A stretch of 64,000 nucleotides of DNA from Laetiporus sulphureus 93-53 (GCF_001632365.1 NW_024468515.1:93070-157069), one strand, 5' to 3'. Positions 43,835 to 57,383 are shown, counted from the first letter of the stretch. The notes: generated from the sequence alone by a model not told the origin. Numbers and translations are program-made.

Positions 43835-46800
43835 TCAGCAAGCCGGTACAGTCAGGGGTATCTTGACCGTTGTCTGTGGAAAAAACCATGTTTGGCATCC
43901 GGTCGCCTATGCTCGTGAAAACTTACCGCAAGACCCTTGGGACAAGCAGTACAGTATCAGGGGACCAAACAAATGCGATCAATTGGATGATACTCACCGA
44001 AAGACTCGTCTCTTTGTATTTCACACTCATGTCAGCGGCAGTCAGGCGCATTGCCTCAATCGCCTCGTCAAGCGTGACACTGTAAACGTTCTGGCTAGCC
44101 ATCGAAAGTTGTGCAGCGGTCACCGCTTTTACAGCTGCAGGTCAAATCCACATATCAGCTAAGAAAGCAGGTATCCAACAAGGTGCGCGCTTGCCTCCCA
44201 AGCTATTACGCTCCTGTGGACAACGAGAACATCGTCAGCGACACGCAGAGACCTCGTGAAGAGGAAGACCTACGATGCAGGGAACTTGCACAAGACCATC
44301 GATGGGGTCACACGTCAACCCCAAGTTGTGCTCTGAGCGCGTCATCAGCTAATTAGCGGAAGACACTTATTACAAAACTTACCTATACCAATCTCAGCAG
44401 CCTAACACGATCAATTCTTCTCGGTGGTTCTTTATGAGTACTTAGCAAAAAAAAACTGACCTGAAGCACAGTCTCTGGAGAAGCTGTAGATACAACGAGA
44501 CGCATGAGTAACACGCAAATAGCCTTGAATCGATATGCTTACCTCCCATGCAGGCAGCGAAGCCGGCACTAGCCATCGAACATGCAACTAGACCATTCCT
44601 TTCGTTAGTATACCCGTGATAATCGACCCGATAGATGCTGTTCACCTCCCACCTCAGCCTGGCATCCTCCTTCTGCGGCCGATATTGTGCTTCCTCGTTT
44701 GAAGAGCATACCGACCGCCTGAAAGACAGCAAGGGTTAAATGAGAGATGAAGAGAGTGATCAAGGGGCGATATAGACGTACGGCGGCAGTCAATAAGAAC
44801 GTCACAATCGACTTCTCTGGATCGTCGCTGACGAACTATGCACAATCATACGTGAAATGCCAAACGAGCATGGATGAATTTGACATACTTCCACGATATA
44901 CTTCAACACCGCCGGGATGACACCCGCTGCGCCGTTTGTAGGCGACGTCACAATCCGGCCTCCGCTCGCATTCACCTCATTCACCGCTATCGCATAACAG
45001 GATAGGAAGTCCACCGCAGGGATCGTCGTCTTGTGCTATATCCACACATCAAGCAACCTAACTATCAAGATGAACCCAACCTAGCACTCACCGGAGGCAT
45101 AGGCAACACTGCATGGTTGAGCGAGCCCACGACCCGTGCCGCGCGCGAATGCGCGAGCCCCTCTCCATTTTTACTCGCAGAGCCCGTATCGGACTTCTTC
45201 GACCCGCCCTCGCTATCTGCTACATTTCCTTGATGTGTTTCGCCCTCTATTGTACCGATTCGCCCCGAGACGCCTGAGAAGCCCGTTCCGATGGCTGGGA
45301 GCTGTTGTTTCGGGAAAGCTAATGTTGGATAAAACCTGTCAAGTATTAGCACTAAATTGATCGTGGCTCTTTGATGTGCAGAGGAAATAGTGGTACCCTC
45401 TCATGAGTCTTCGGTAGAGAATGGGCGCACGCCGACGCAGCTGAAGCCGCCCTGGGAGTTTCGTCTCGGAGGATGAGACACCCATGCGTATGCAGTCGTC
45501 CATGACGCTCCATATGCGCGTCAGCTACATCACATTTACGAGACCCGTCAAGATATCGTAAAGGTGGGTCAACGCCGGAAAAGCAACAACAGACCTTTTC
45601 GTGGATCTCATGATGGGTGTAACCGAAGTGAAGCTCGTTGTCGTACACGATCTGTGCTATCGTCATCTACGGGGGCTGTTCAGCTCACCCACATCGCCAC
45701 AACTGGCGGGGTGCACGCACGTTGTGCTTGTGTGTGAGAGCTAGCAGACTCTCTCCAGACTACACAATCTGATGCGTCAGTCTGCAAATAAAGCAAATCG
45801 AATGCGCACAACGTACGGTGAAAGGGTATGGTGGTTGGCACGGATCCTGTTCTCGAGAGGACTCGCCTAGATTCGGTTCGGACAAACTATGCGTGAGGTG
45901 CAGACGCGCGCCATGTACCGCACTCTTGTTCACGCCCTTGTAGAACAGGTTCTCGTCCACTGCGAACATCGTCAACCAGAACACGCCCTCCATAGCCTCT
46001 TGATCCTTGTTCCCTACTCACCCTTCGTCTTGTCATTCACCACGAATCCTCCCCCGACACTACCAAATTTCAACTTTCGTCTTTACCAACCGTCCTTTCC
46101 TTTCAAACAGACACGCACCTAAAGTACTCATTCGTCGCGAGCAAGTTCCCCTCCTCGTCAAACACCGAGAAGCGCATCCCGTTCGGGTGTGTTTTGAGTA
46201 CGTGGTCCCAGCGCCAGATCATATCCTTGTCCATGTCGTAGTGCACGTGGTGTCTCCCGAGCAGCGTGAGGCTCTTGGTCTCGAGAATGGCTGCATACCG
46301 CGAGGGGATGGTACCCGTGTCAATGGTCTCAGGATCCGAACCTGAGATGAGAAGTGAGATCAGCTGGTTGTGGACGAGAAGGTGATCGAGGTAGTGCGGA
46401 CTGACCTTCGAGGCCAAGGAGGATGGCTTGGGGAGTTTGATGGCTGCAAGGAGGACGTGATTGTCGGAAAACGAGAGGGCACCGTAGGAAGGGGCGTACG
46501 CACCCTTTGCCTGTGGCGCGAGCGATGCGTCAAGGACATAACAAAAATACAACACACTTCGTTCCACACCTGTAGCAGCCAGCGAGCCATACCTGGCGTC
46601 CGTGGAGAGTTCAGTATTATATGTTCAGCAACAAACCATAGTGATCGGGCTCACAAAGTAATCTTGACCGTCTTGACCTACATCGCCACCAACGTTCCAT
46701 TTAACCCCATCTAGAAATGACTGCACCAAGGCTCACCTTTTCCAGCAATCCCAAGTCAACCAAGTCGTTGACGAAGATATTGCCTGCACGCATGGGCCCC

Positions 46801-47211
46801 ACGGTATGCGACGAGCTCGGCCCAACTGCGTACACACATCATGTGTTCGGGTCAGTGCGCCGCCCTCTTTCGCCTCCTTCGCCTCGTGATACCACATAAT
46901 ACATGATTTCACACACCTCCTATGCTGAACAGGTCAAACGCAGAGATGACCGCATGCTCTGTCTGCGCATGCTGGCCAATGGAGTTCGACTCTTCAGCAG
47001 GCAGCACCTCCGAGTTGCTCTCTTTCGCTACATCTTCCTCTAGCTTGCGCGCCGCCGTGTTCGTTGCGTATCTCCGTGTCTGTGTAACTGAGGGCGCGAT
47101 TACGTGTGCACTTGACCTTGCCCTCGCCTTCCCAGCAGCTCTCCTCGTCCAGAGCGTGGCGGATAGCGATGCCACCGAAACGACTGCAGGTCTTAAGTTT
47201 CCTGCAAGCAT
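43835..47211 (-). CDS. L-serine dehydratase, Fe-S (bacterial) type, probably mitochondrial
   Basis: The enzyme deaminates L-serine to pyruvate and ammonia using a 4Fe-4S cluster rather than PLP. The beta part is seen as [48 protein letters not shown] and NLLATNEYF. The alpha part is seen as [66 protein letters not shown] and [15 protein letters not shown] (cluster cysteines). The end is KYKETSLS spliced to GLA and [12 protein letters not shown]. Both domains are fused in one chain. The N terminus (ATG 47211) is an Arg/Ala-rich presequence with RRYATNTAA, fitting import into mitochondria. There are more than ten introns; the one at 44135-44194 appears to have a GC donor. Confidence 0.92.
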
Positions 47212-47731
47212 CTCTCACCAGCCTTCTTGCGCCTCGTCTGAGTCTTCGGCACCAGCTAGGAGAACACGGAAGGTGACAGTCGACGCAAAGTGGCCGCCGA
47301 CACGTCTTTAAATAATTTTCGCTTCGCGGGAGTCGGCTAGTGGCGGTAAAGCAGCCACCTCCGCGCGGTGTAAAGCGGCCATTGTCAAATCACCAGCCCT
47401 TCCGCCCAAGACCCTAACCACATCATCAGTCCCGGCCCCATTTTCCATTAAATGCCATGTGCGCCTGCCTGTGGCTAGCGTTTCAACTCGCTGCTTCCAG
47501 CTAACCGGGTTCTGCTCGGTCCATTCATCCTTGTGTCCGCCGTCTACCGTCCGCTCCTTTCACCTCGTCTGACGGCGCAATTGTATATTGCACCCTTTTC
47601 CGACTCAACATTGTCTCAGACACTGCCGCCGAAGTTGCTGCGGCCGGTACAGGAGACGTCCAAGATATATATAGACTGAAGCTTGCGCTGCAATCACAAT
47701 CGTCCTACACTAGATTCATAGGATTATTGGG
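47212..47731. promoter_or_regulatory. Divergent promoter, serine dehydratase and VRG4
   Basis: 520 bp between divergent ATGs. A strong TATATATAG at about 47665-47673 lies about 60 bp before the VRG4 ATG and is a likely TATA box. The rest is pyrimidine-rich on the plus strand. Confidence 0.55.
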
Positions 47732-49392
47732 ATGTCATCCTCGAGCAGGCCGCCGAGCGTGAAGGATGAAGAGGAGGACGTGGTGGAGATCAAGAAAGCG
47801 ATGGCGACGGGAAGCAATGGTAATTCGAGTACGGTGGCTTCGGGTGAGTGGTAGTATCTTCACCCTTGCACGACAAGCCTTCCTTCGCATACATGGAACG
47901 AGCTGACATGCTGGAATGCTATTCATTGCTACATATCGATGTGGGCAGTCCCGCCCATCGTCTGCTACTGCGTCGCCTCCATCCTCATGACGGTCGTCAA
48001 CAAGGTGCGTCCGCTCCCTACTTTCTCCCTTTCTTGTCGTCTTCAAATGGCCACCTCGTTTTTGCAGTTCGTCGTCTCCGGTCGGCAGTTCAACATGAAC
48101 TTCCTCCTTCTGTGCATCCAATCCTCTGTCTCCGTGCTCTGCGTCTTCTCTGTGAAACGCCTCGGGTTGATCTCCTTCCGTGACTTTGACGCGCGTGATG
48201 CGAAGATGTGGTTTCCGATCAGCTTTATGCTCGTTACGGTGATCTACACCGGGTCGAAGAGTCTGGTGAGTGTACATTGATCGTGTTATACCGGCATCGT
48301 TTTTGAGCAGGTGCAGCAATACCTCAGTATTCCCGTATATACCATATTCAAAAACCTAACAATTATCCTTATTGTACGTCGTCTCTTTCCTTGTACCAGG
48401 CCCACAGTCGATAACCCAATTCACAGGCCTATGGCGAAGTCATTTGGTTTGGTGGGCGCGTCACCGGACTCACATTAATTTCTTTCTTCTTCATGGTACG
48501 TTTGCTCACTCGTCTTGATGACCTTTCTTTAGCTTCGTGATGTCACTCACACGCTGTCGCAGGTGCTTTCATCTGTTATCGCCGCATGGGCGGACATCAG
48601 CGAAGCGCTGACTGCAGGCGACCCTGCTGTTGTGGAGGGCCTGGGGATGCTCGGCACGATGAAGGGCGTCGTGACGAGCCTGAACGTGGGCTACTTCTGG
48701 ATGTTCGTGAACTGCGTGACGAGCGCGACGTATGTGCGTGTTTTATCGACTCATTCATCGGCGTGGCAGGATGTGCGATGCTCAGCAATGATCTACGCCA
48801 GGTGCTGTCGATGCGCAAGCGCATTAAGTCGACGGGATTCTCGGACTGGGATACTATGTTCTACAATAACCTTCTCTCCATCCCTGTGCTCGCCGTGTTC
48901 TCCATCGTTGTAGAAGACTGGGGTACGGAGAACCTTACGCGTAACTTGTGGGTTTAAAACCGGCCTGTGTAACATGCAATTAGTCTAATGGTAACGCTCA
49001 ACAGCCCGCCAGAGACACGGAACTTTTTGTTATTCGCCATCGCGTTCTCCGGAGCTGCAGCTGTGGGTATCTCGTACACCACTGCATGGTGCATCCGCGC
49101 GACGAGCAGCACGACATATAGGTGAGAGCCCACCTATCTCGGCGCGTCCAGCACGCTCGATCGCGTGCTGATTCCATTTTGCCCGCTGTATAGCATGGTT
49201 GGTGCGCTGAATAAGCTGCCGGTGGCCGCATCAGGAATGATTTTCTTCGGTGACGCGGTGACGTTTGGGTCAGTGTCCGCGGTGGGGGTGGGGTTCTTCG
49301 CGGGGTTGGTATACGCGGTGGCGAAGAACAATCAGAAGAAGGCGGAGATGACAGCCCAGCAAGGTGTAATTCCCATGGCGAGGAAGACGTGA
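47732..49392 (+). CDS. VRG4: Vrg4, Golgi GDP-mannose transporter
   Basis: The protein exchanges GDP-mannose for GMP across the Golgi membrane to supply mannosylation of proteins and of inositol sphingolipids. Diagnostic motifs are [20 protein letters not shown] in helix 4 and the nucleotide-binding GALNKLPVA near the C terminus. [20 protein letters not shown] and [20 protein letters not shown] also match the family. The first exon ([20 protein letters not shown]) is a cytosolic acidic leader. At least eight introns are seen. The tail [14 protein letters not shown] ends at TGA 49390-49392; the Lys-rich end fits Golgi retention by COPI. Confidence 0.93.
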
Positions 49393-50019
49393 GTAATGTG
49401 TCTGACGTCTGTGACGTATGGCGCGAAGCGTCTGCCCTGGGATGGGCCGTCTTGCCCGGGACCGGGGGGGGGAATGCGCATCGTTGGGTTGCGCCGCATT
49501 GGGAGGATGTTCAGGGGGGTCGTTCTCTGCGACATTCGCGGCAGACGATGGACCGCCGATGTACGATTGTGATAGGAGATATCGATGCGGTAGAGTACGT
49601 TGATATATCATATATGTGTTCCGCCGGCCCGGTGCGAGGCAGGCCTTCTACGCCTCCAAGGCAATAGACGATCTCTTGCAGGACTTTGTACAGCGATTGG
49701 CAGACGGATGGACAGAAAATGAATGCTTTCGTCCGCGAGCATCGCAGCGGACATGGAGCGGTAAGCCGCTGTAACTCCGAGCACGAGATACATAAAACGC
49801 GAACGCGGGGTAGTCGATCAAGAGACACGCCCCGCGTTCATCTCTCCAGACGCGTCGACGCTGCCAAGGCCTACCCCGCAGTGCCCTCCCAAACTTGATA
49901 GCGCTCGGCCGAATTCCCCCGGCAATATCCAGCAAGTCATATCCATCGCTTTTCTTCTCCATATCCATATCTGCTCTGCCTGCTTCCTCTCCCTCTGAGC
50001 TTCGTGCACATCGTTCAAC
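49393..50019. other. Spacer upstream of pyruvate carboxylase
   Basis: 627 bp with the VRG4 3' end and the PYC promoter. A G-run (accgggggggggaat) lies at about 49460-49475. Minus-strand open frames here are antisense of GC-rich DNA without motifs. Confidence 0.4.
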
Positions 50020-53000
50020 ATGGCGTCCGACACCCTCCATCCACCGCGCCTCGCACCCATCTTCGCGGGCTCCCCCAGTGCCCCCGGCACCCCGGTGCAT
50101 TCCATCCAAACCATGCGCCGCAAGGCTGCAGGCCACTCGGGCCCTCTCACGAAGATCCTCGTCGCGAACCGTGGTGTGAGTGTCAGAAAGCCTGCGACAT
50201 TGAACTAGATACTGAAGGGAGATCATTCTAGGAAATCGCTATCCGTGTCTTCCGTACCGCACACGAGCTCGCGATGCACACCGTCGCGATCTACTCCTTC
50301 GAGGACCGTCTCTCCGCCCACCGTCAAAAGGCAAGTCTCCCCCCTTTCCCTCCCTTTCATCGCCCGCTGATCTCCACCCCAGGCCGATGAGGCATATCAA
50401 GTCGGCAAGGGTCTCACGCCCGTTGGTGCTTATCTCGCGCAGGATGACATTATCCGCATCGCGCTCGAGCACGGCGTCGACATGATCCACCCAGGGTGAG
50501 ATGCCTCTCATCCGCACCGCTGCTGCTGATGTCGAGCGCGCCCGCATTCGGCCGCCAGGTATGGCTTCCTCTCCGAGAATGCAGAATTCGCGCGCAAGGT
50601 CGAGCAGGCCGGCCTCGCGTTCGTCGGCCCGTCTCCCGAGGTCATTGACTCGCTAGGCGACAAGACCAAGGCGCGTACGATCGGTGCGTAGTGCGATCAT
50701 AGTGCAGCCTCAGATCATGCGTGATAACGTACGTGCGTTCTCACAGCTATGGAAATCGGTGTCCCAGTCGTCCCTGGGACGCCCGGTCCCGTCGGGTCCT
50801 ATCAAGAGGCGGATGCCTTCATCAAGGAGCATGGTTTCCCCGGTGAGTCGCCGAGATGCCTCTGCTCTTACCACCGTCCCTTATGCGCCCCAAGTCATCA
50901 TCAAGGCCGCCATGGGCGGCGGAGGCCGTGGAATGCGAGTTGTCCGCGAGCAATCCGACTTCGAGACCTCGTTCGAACGCGCCGTGAGTGAGGCGAAGTC
51001 GGCGTTCGGCGATGGCACGGTCTTCATCGAGCGTTTCCTCGAGCGTCCACGCCACATCGAGGTACAACTTCTCGCGGATGCGCAGGGCAACACGATCCAC
51101 TTGTACGAGCGCGACTGCTCCGTGCAGCGTCGTCACCAGAAGGTTGTTGAAGTCGCGCCCGCTCTGCACCTTCCCGAGGAGGTCCGCCAGGCGATCCTCG
51201 AGGACGCGATCAAGCTGGCGAAGAGTGTCGGGTACAGGAATGCGGGTACTGCGGAGTTTTTGATCGACCAGATGGGCAGGCATTACTTCATTGAGATCAA
51301 CCCTCGTATTCAGGTCGAGCACACGATCACTGGTGAGCCTGAAACCTGCATATATGCACTCGTGCGATGCTGAAAAGCATTGCAGAGGAGATCACTGGCC
51401 TCGATATCGTCGCGGCTCAGATCCAGATTGCGGCGGGCGCGACGCTTCCCCAGCTCGGGCTCACGCAGGACGCAGTCACGAAACGCGGATTCGCTATCCA
51501 GTGTCGTGTCACCACCGAGGACGCGTCGCAGAACTTCCAGCCTGATACGGGTAAGATCGAGGTGTATCGCAGTGCTGGTGGTAATGGTGTCCGCCTTGAC
51601 GCCAGTTCTGGCTTTGCGGGTGCGCAGATTACAGTAAGATTTTCTGTTAGTTAAACATATTTGAATGAGATGCTAACATTTATGTTTAGCCTCACTATGA
51701 CAGTTTACTCGTGAAAGTAACTGTGAGGGGGACGACGTATGAGGTTGCGCGTAGGAAGATGCTTCGGGCTCTCGTGGAGTTCCGTATTCGTGGCGTTAAA
51801 GTAGGTGTCCGGTGCAATCCCGGGTTCACACAACGTGCTAACTACTCGCATCGATCAGACCAACATCCCCTTCCTCTTCCGTTTGCTCACACACGACGTC
51901 TTCATCTCCGGCAAGACCTGGACAACTGTACGTCGTTCCCCTAAGCCCATTATGTGTTCTCACAAGCTGACTTGGGATAATCCGTCAGTTCATCGACGAC
52001 ACGCCTGAGTTGTTCAAGCTCGTCCAGAGCCAGAATCGTGCGCAGAAGCTGCTCGCCTATCTCGGCGACCTAGCCGTCAACGGTAGCTCCATCAAGGGCC
52101 AACAGGGCGAGCCTGGGTTGAAGGACGATATTGTCGTGCCCGCCTTCCAAACCCGCGAGGACCCGAATGGGGCGCCACTCGACGCGTCGTTACCGTGCGA
52201 ACAGGGCTGGCGCAACATCATCGTCGAGAAGGGCCCCGAGGCATTCGCCAAGGCCGTGCGCGAGTACCCTGGCGTGCTCATCATGGACACGACTTGGCGC
52301 GATGCGCATCAGAGTTTGTTGGCGACGAGACTGCGGACGATCGATATGGTGAACATTGCGAAGGAGACGAGTTATGCGCTCGCGAATGCGTTCTCGCTCG
52401 AGTGCTGGGGTGGTGCGACGTTCGATGTCGCTATGCGGTTCTTGTATGAGGACCCTTGGGAGCGTCTGGTGAGTACCTTTGATGCGATGGCCTAGCATAA
52501 TTATTAGGATTGACCCGCAGATTCCTTTAGCGCACACTGCGTAAGCTTGTCCCGAACATCCCTCTACAGGCTCTTGTCCGTGGTGCGAACGGTGTCGGCT
52601 ACACGAGCTACCCGTGCGTATGGGCACTCCTCGGCTATCACAATATCTGATATCCGTTATGCAGTGACAACGCCATCTACGACTTCTCCAAGAAAGCCGT
52701 CGAGAACGGTCTTGATATTTTCCGTGTGTTCGACTCATTGAACTACATTGGTGAGTACATACCATGTCAATTGTATGCGCACTGCTCACATCATCATTAT
52801 AACAGAAAATGTCCGTGTATCTGTTCCTGAGTATATGCAGAATACTGACCTCCTTACAGTTGAAGCTCGGGATTGATGCCGCGAAGAAGGCCGGTGGTGT
52901 CGTTGAGGCCGCCGTCTGCTACAGCGGTGATGTCGCAAACCCGAAGCTTACGAAGTACACGCTCCAGTACTACCTCGACTTCGTCGACCAGCTAGTTGCG

Positions 53001-55019
53001 GAGGGCATCCACATCCTCAGTATCAAAGACATGGCTGGTCTACTGAAGCCCGAGGCGGCGAGGATGTACGCATGTCGCTCATTTCTCTTAGCATGGTCGA
53101 TGCTTATGCACTTTCTTGCAGCCTCATTGGCGCTATTAGAAAAAAGTATCCCGATCTCCCCATCCACGTCCACTCGCACGACACAGCTGGTATCTCCACC
53201 GCGAGCATGCTCGCCGCCGCCGAAGCTGGCGCTGACGTTGTTGATGTTGCCATCGACAGTACGCACACCATCACAGATGATGTCTGGACTTGATGGCTGA
53301 CCAACCCTACAGGCATGTCCGGCCTCACGTCGCAGCCGCCGATGGGAGCCATCTGCGCTGCACTTGAGCAGACTGGCATGGGCACGGGTATCCGCTATGC
53401 CGACATTCAGTCGCTCAATCTCTACTGGAGTCAAGTCCGCATGCTCTACAGCTGCTTCGAAGCCAATGTGCGTGCGTCGGACTCGAGTGTGTTCGACCAT
53501 GAGATGCCGGGAGGTCAATATACCAACCTTATGGTATGTCATAACCTACTTCGGCTCATTCGGTCTTTGCATTGACGCATCATCATCAGTTCCAAGCTGC
53601 CCAGCTGGGTCTCGGCACACAGTGGACAGGTGAGTTTCGGCCGCCGGTTCTCATCGCTCCGAAGATGTACTGAGAAGTTCCTCGCAGAGGTAAAGAAGAA
53701 GTACATCGAAGCCAATGAGCTTGTAAGCACGCTGTCCTGTTGGAAATTGATATGGATTATCTGACAACCGTCATGTAGTGTGGCAACGTCATCAAAGTCA
53801 GTATCAGCCATCAGAAGTATCGAAAAATGTGATTCTCACAGTAGAGCAGGTCACACCAACGTCAAAGGTTGTCGGCGATTTCGCGCAGTGGATGGTGTCG
53901 AACAGCTTCTCGAAGAAGGATGTGCTTGAGCGCGCCGACCACCTTGACTTCCCATCATCGGTCGTGGAGTTCTTCCAGGGATTCCTTGGTCAGCCGGTCG
54001 GCGGATTCCCTGAGCCCCTACGCACAAAGATTATCAGGGACAAGCCAAGGATCAATGGCAGGCCCGGTGCCAGCCTCCCGCCCGTCGACTTCAGGAAGAC
54101 AAAGGCGGAGCTGCGTGCGAAGTATGGCAAGCACATCACGGACGCCGATGTTACGTCGTATATCATGTACCCCAAGGTAGGCATCATGACCGACAAGCTT
54201 GTAACATCTTGGTCCTTAAGGCTGCTGGTAGGTCTTCGAGGAGTACCAGGCGTTCGTTGAGAAGTACGGTGATCTGAGGTAGGCGACTGATTTGCACAAT
54301 CACCGCCGGTACTGAGCCAATTCCCTGGACAGTGTGATTCCAACCCGCTATTTCCTCGGCCGTCCGGACATTGGCGAGGAGATGCACGTCTCCATCGAGA
54401 AGGGCAAGACGCTCATCATTCGTCTGATGGCTGTTGGCCCTGTCGTTGAGGGCCGTGCCCAGCGTGATGTCTGGTTCGAGGTGAACGGCGAGGCACGTAT
54501 CCATCATCACATTGTACCCGTTCATCCTTTCATTTCTGATTCCATGGCCATATCCATCAGGTCCGTGCCGTGTCGATCGAGGACAAGAACTCCGCGGTGG
54601 AGACCGTGTCTCGCGAGAAGGCGACGACCGCTCCTGGATCGGTCGGCGCGCCGATGTCTGGCGTCGTAGTTGAGGTGCGTGTGAAGGAGGGTGCAGAGAT
54701 CAAGAAGGGTGATCCCGTCTGTGGTACGTGAGGGTGCTTGAAAATTGTGAAGAGTTCTGCTGACACAGGTGACATGGCTGCAGTATTGAGCGCGATGAAG
54801 GTACGTAACGCGCTTTGCGGCTGATCCCACAGTTCATTTACGGTCGTCTTGCAGATGGAATCTCCCGTCTCGGCGCCTGTGTCTGGCCATGTCAAGCGCG
54901 TGGTCGTTCACGAGGGTACGTCCTTACAGCATATAATGAAATTGGTAACGAGCGAAACTCATGTCTTTTAAGGCGACTCCATCAACCAGGGCGACCTCAT
55001 CGTGGAGATCACGCAATGA
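50020..55019 (+). CDS. PYC: Pyruvate carboxylase
   Basis: The enzyme carboxylates pyruvate to oxaloacetate using ATP, bicarbonate and biotin. ATG 50020 starts [17 protein letters not shown], a leader of about 45 residues, followed by the biotin carboxylase domain: [65 protein letters not shown] and [11 protein letters not shown]. The carboxyltransferase domain starts at [20 protein letters not shown] and includes [16 protein letters not shown] and [12 protein letters not shown]. The tether domain (GVIMYPK-like, [15 protein letters not shown]) is followed by the biotinyl domain with [17 protein letters not shown]; the lysine carries biotin. It ends GDLIVEITQ. About 1,190 residues and more than 18 introns, as normal for the family. 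Fungal PYC is usually cytosolic, and no clear mitochondrial presequence is present. Confidence 0.96.
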
Positions 55020-55154
55020 TCCTGCTGAATATCACTACGCATCGTGTCTCATCACAGTTCATGTAGTGTACGAATAGAACCAGAAGTACGATTCACTGTT
55101 GTCACGAATATATCCCATCAACCTGCCTACGCGTTACATTGTGCCCGAACGCGT

Positions 55155-57383
55155 CATAAGTCCACCTGCTGTACCATTCTATGACCGTAGAGCGTGAGCA
55201 GCGTTTTTGGACCAATTGCCAGGATTGCATTGTGAATGATCACCGGCGTCCCGCCCACCTGCGGTCAGAAGACATACTCAAAAGTATAAACGTCTACTAT
55301 AATTGCCGTCATAGGGACCACGTTGACCTCATGCCTTGTCCGGATCTACTGCTTGAAACCTCACGGAACGACATACGTAATGGACTCAATTGTGGAGGAG
55401 CATCCACATTAGCCTCCTTCTACCAGTCGATCAGAACGCACATGCTGATCTTGTCGGAGCTTGCGTCGTCGATGACACTCTCGTTCAAGGACGTAAGACC
55501 TCGTTTGTATGGGAGGGCAGACGAATATGGAATGTGGAGAATTTTATGTGTACCTTTTAGAACCCCATCGAGGCCGTCGACGGCGTTTGGAGGTGGCAAT
55601 CGGTGAGGAGAGGAAACTTCCTTGTACGCTTGGTCTTCTGCGAACGAAAGGAGAAAACACGATCGCTACGTCAGAGGTCATTAAGCTCGCCAATTGAATA
55701 CACAGTCCTGTGACGGTAGTCCTTTATACTTGACTTGGATGATCAGCGCACTCCGTTGCCCTGCACGATGTTCTTGAGGTCAGAACAACGCACGCGATAT
55801 GGCAAAGTCAATTAATTTCACCGACCGGCGCTGCTGCAGATCCTCATCCATGTTGCTCTCGATGCGTTGCGCTTTGCCTTGGTGCGCATCGGTGGCGTTC
55901 ATGTTCCGCGGCATTGTCCGCTCGCTCGACAAATTCCTTGCAAACGGCGATGGGGACGGTGGACCCTTGACCTTCCAGCACGCGTCTTCCTGCACGTTTG
56001 CGTGCTTCTAGGTGCAACGCGTTCAAATTGCGTATGCCAGGATCTTGGGGATCTCGCTGCGCGCAGACTGCGCGGTAGCGTCTTCACGTCGCCGTCCGAA
56101 GCTTTGTCAAGGCCTCGGTCAGCAGGCTCAGCGTTAGCGAAAGGACCCGAGCTTCGTCAGGTTTGGGTGATGATGTTGCTGGCTGGGCCGATTAGATAGC
56201 AGTGCCCTCGCGGCATGAGCATGGCACAATAAGCCTTGGGAATTGCGAGTAAGGTAACTCGTATTGTCTACGGGCTTGGAAGTAAGTACCTTGTCTCGGA
56301 AGAGCTGTTGAAGCAGCCCAACACTGACGTGAAAGGCTCCTTCACTCATTCGCGTCAATTCGGGATCTCAGCATGCATGATGAATATGGTAAGGAGCCTG
56401 CAGCTGTGGATCAATGCACGGCCTCCGTCTCGACGATGAGGGTCATGATCACATAGTTCAGAAAAGCAAATTGTCAAGGGTTTCTGGTGTCAGGGCCCGT
56501 GTGCAACGACGACCAGTTCTGCGGTGGCATGCGTCTTCAAGACAACCAGAAGATCTATCCGGAGCAATTGTATTGAGGACGTGATCGATCAAGTTGTCCC
56601 CAAAGTAAGAAGTATGATTGCAAACTACATCGTACTTCCACCGTGGCCGCTCGCCCAGACAGCTATGTAGCTTCCTGCAGCAGAGATGAGACTACCAGCA
56701 CCGACTAGCTGCCGCTAACGAGGGGGCTGTCTCCCAGGCTGTCACGTCAGTGTCAACGCGAAATTAGTGTCGTCGGGAGATCAGCGTCTAGTAGACTGCT
56801 GTCAACATCATTCATGAATTCAATAGGGACCGTTATCAGAAGGTCGAACCGCAGATGTCACCCGTGGCCAATTCAGTTGGACAGCACAATTGCTGCGGTC
56901 CCCGTGCTAAATCTGAAAGGGTGGCGCCGACAGCGCGCCGGATGGAGATACTTGGCGAAGAGTAGTCTGCCCACCTTCGCTAGCAGAAATAGGCCGCCTG
57001 AGGAAAAGGAAGACCACAGTACCGTCATCGCCTAATCAAGCTCAACTTCTGGCAACGCCAGGACGCAATGGGGTGAATGATATAGGCTGAATTCAACGGC
57101 GACAGGGCGGGTTGCGTAAGGCCAACGGATAGACGACTGAACCCGCCCAGGGCAATGAAAGACGCGCTCACCTTAGATTGTCCGACGGAGGCTTCGACGT
57201 ACAGCTTGAGTAAGCAAGTACTAAGCTCTCCGCGCGACCTGCAATCAGCCGTTGCAAAGGGAAATTGAAACGACCGTTTCACTCGTTCTATTCTTGTAGA
57301 GCAGGAGGCTAACAGATAGCGATCTCCGCGAGTTGCTGGGCGACGCGGCGGGCCGTCCCACTGCAGCCGGCTCCCGCGTCCAT
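55155..57383 (-). CDS. Unidentified multi-exon gene or decaying gene
   Basis: Short protein-like exons occur in one strand order. They start with MDAGAGCSGTARRVAQQLAE (ATG 57383, splicing at GTTAGC), then AAGSYIAVWASGHGG, FGDNLIDHVLNTIAPD, LVVLKTHATAELVVVAHGP, NYVIMTLIVETEAVH, MSEGAFHVSVGLLQQLF, LPYSQFPRLIVPC and SLNESVIDDASSDKISMC. The last is GGTPVIIHNAILAIGPKTLL ending VQQVDL at about 55160. Most are flanked by plausible GT/AG sites, but a single continuous frame could not be assembled, so intermediate exons are uncertain. I recognise no family. It is either a real gene with many tiny exons or a partly decayed one. Confidence 0.42.

Noticed and set aside
55181..55606. Plus-strand frame of 141 codons downstream of PYC
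   Set aside because: It shows no domain. The minus strand of the same DNA carries more protein-like, splice-flanked pieces.
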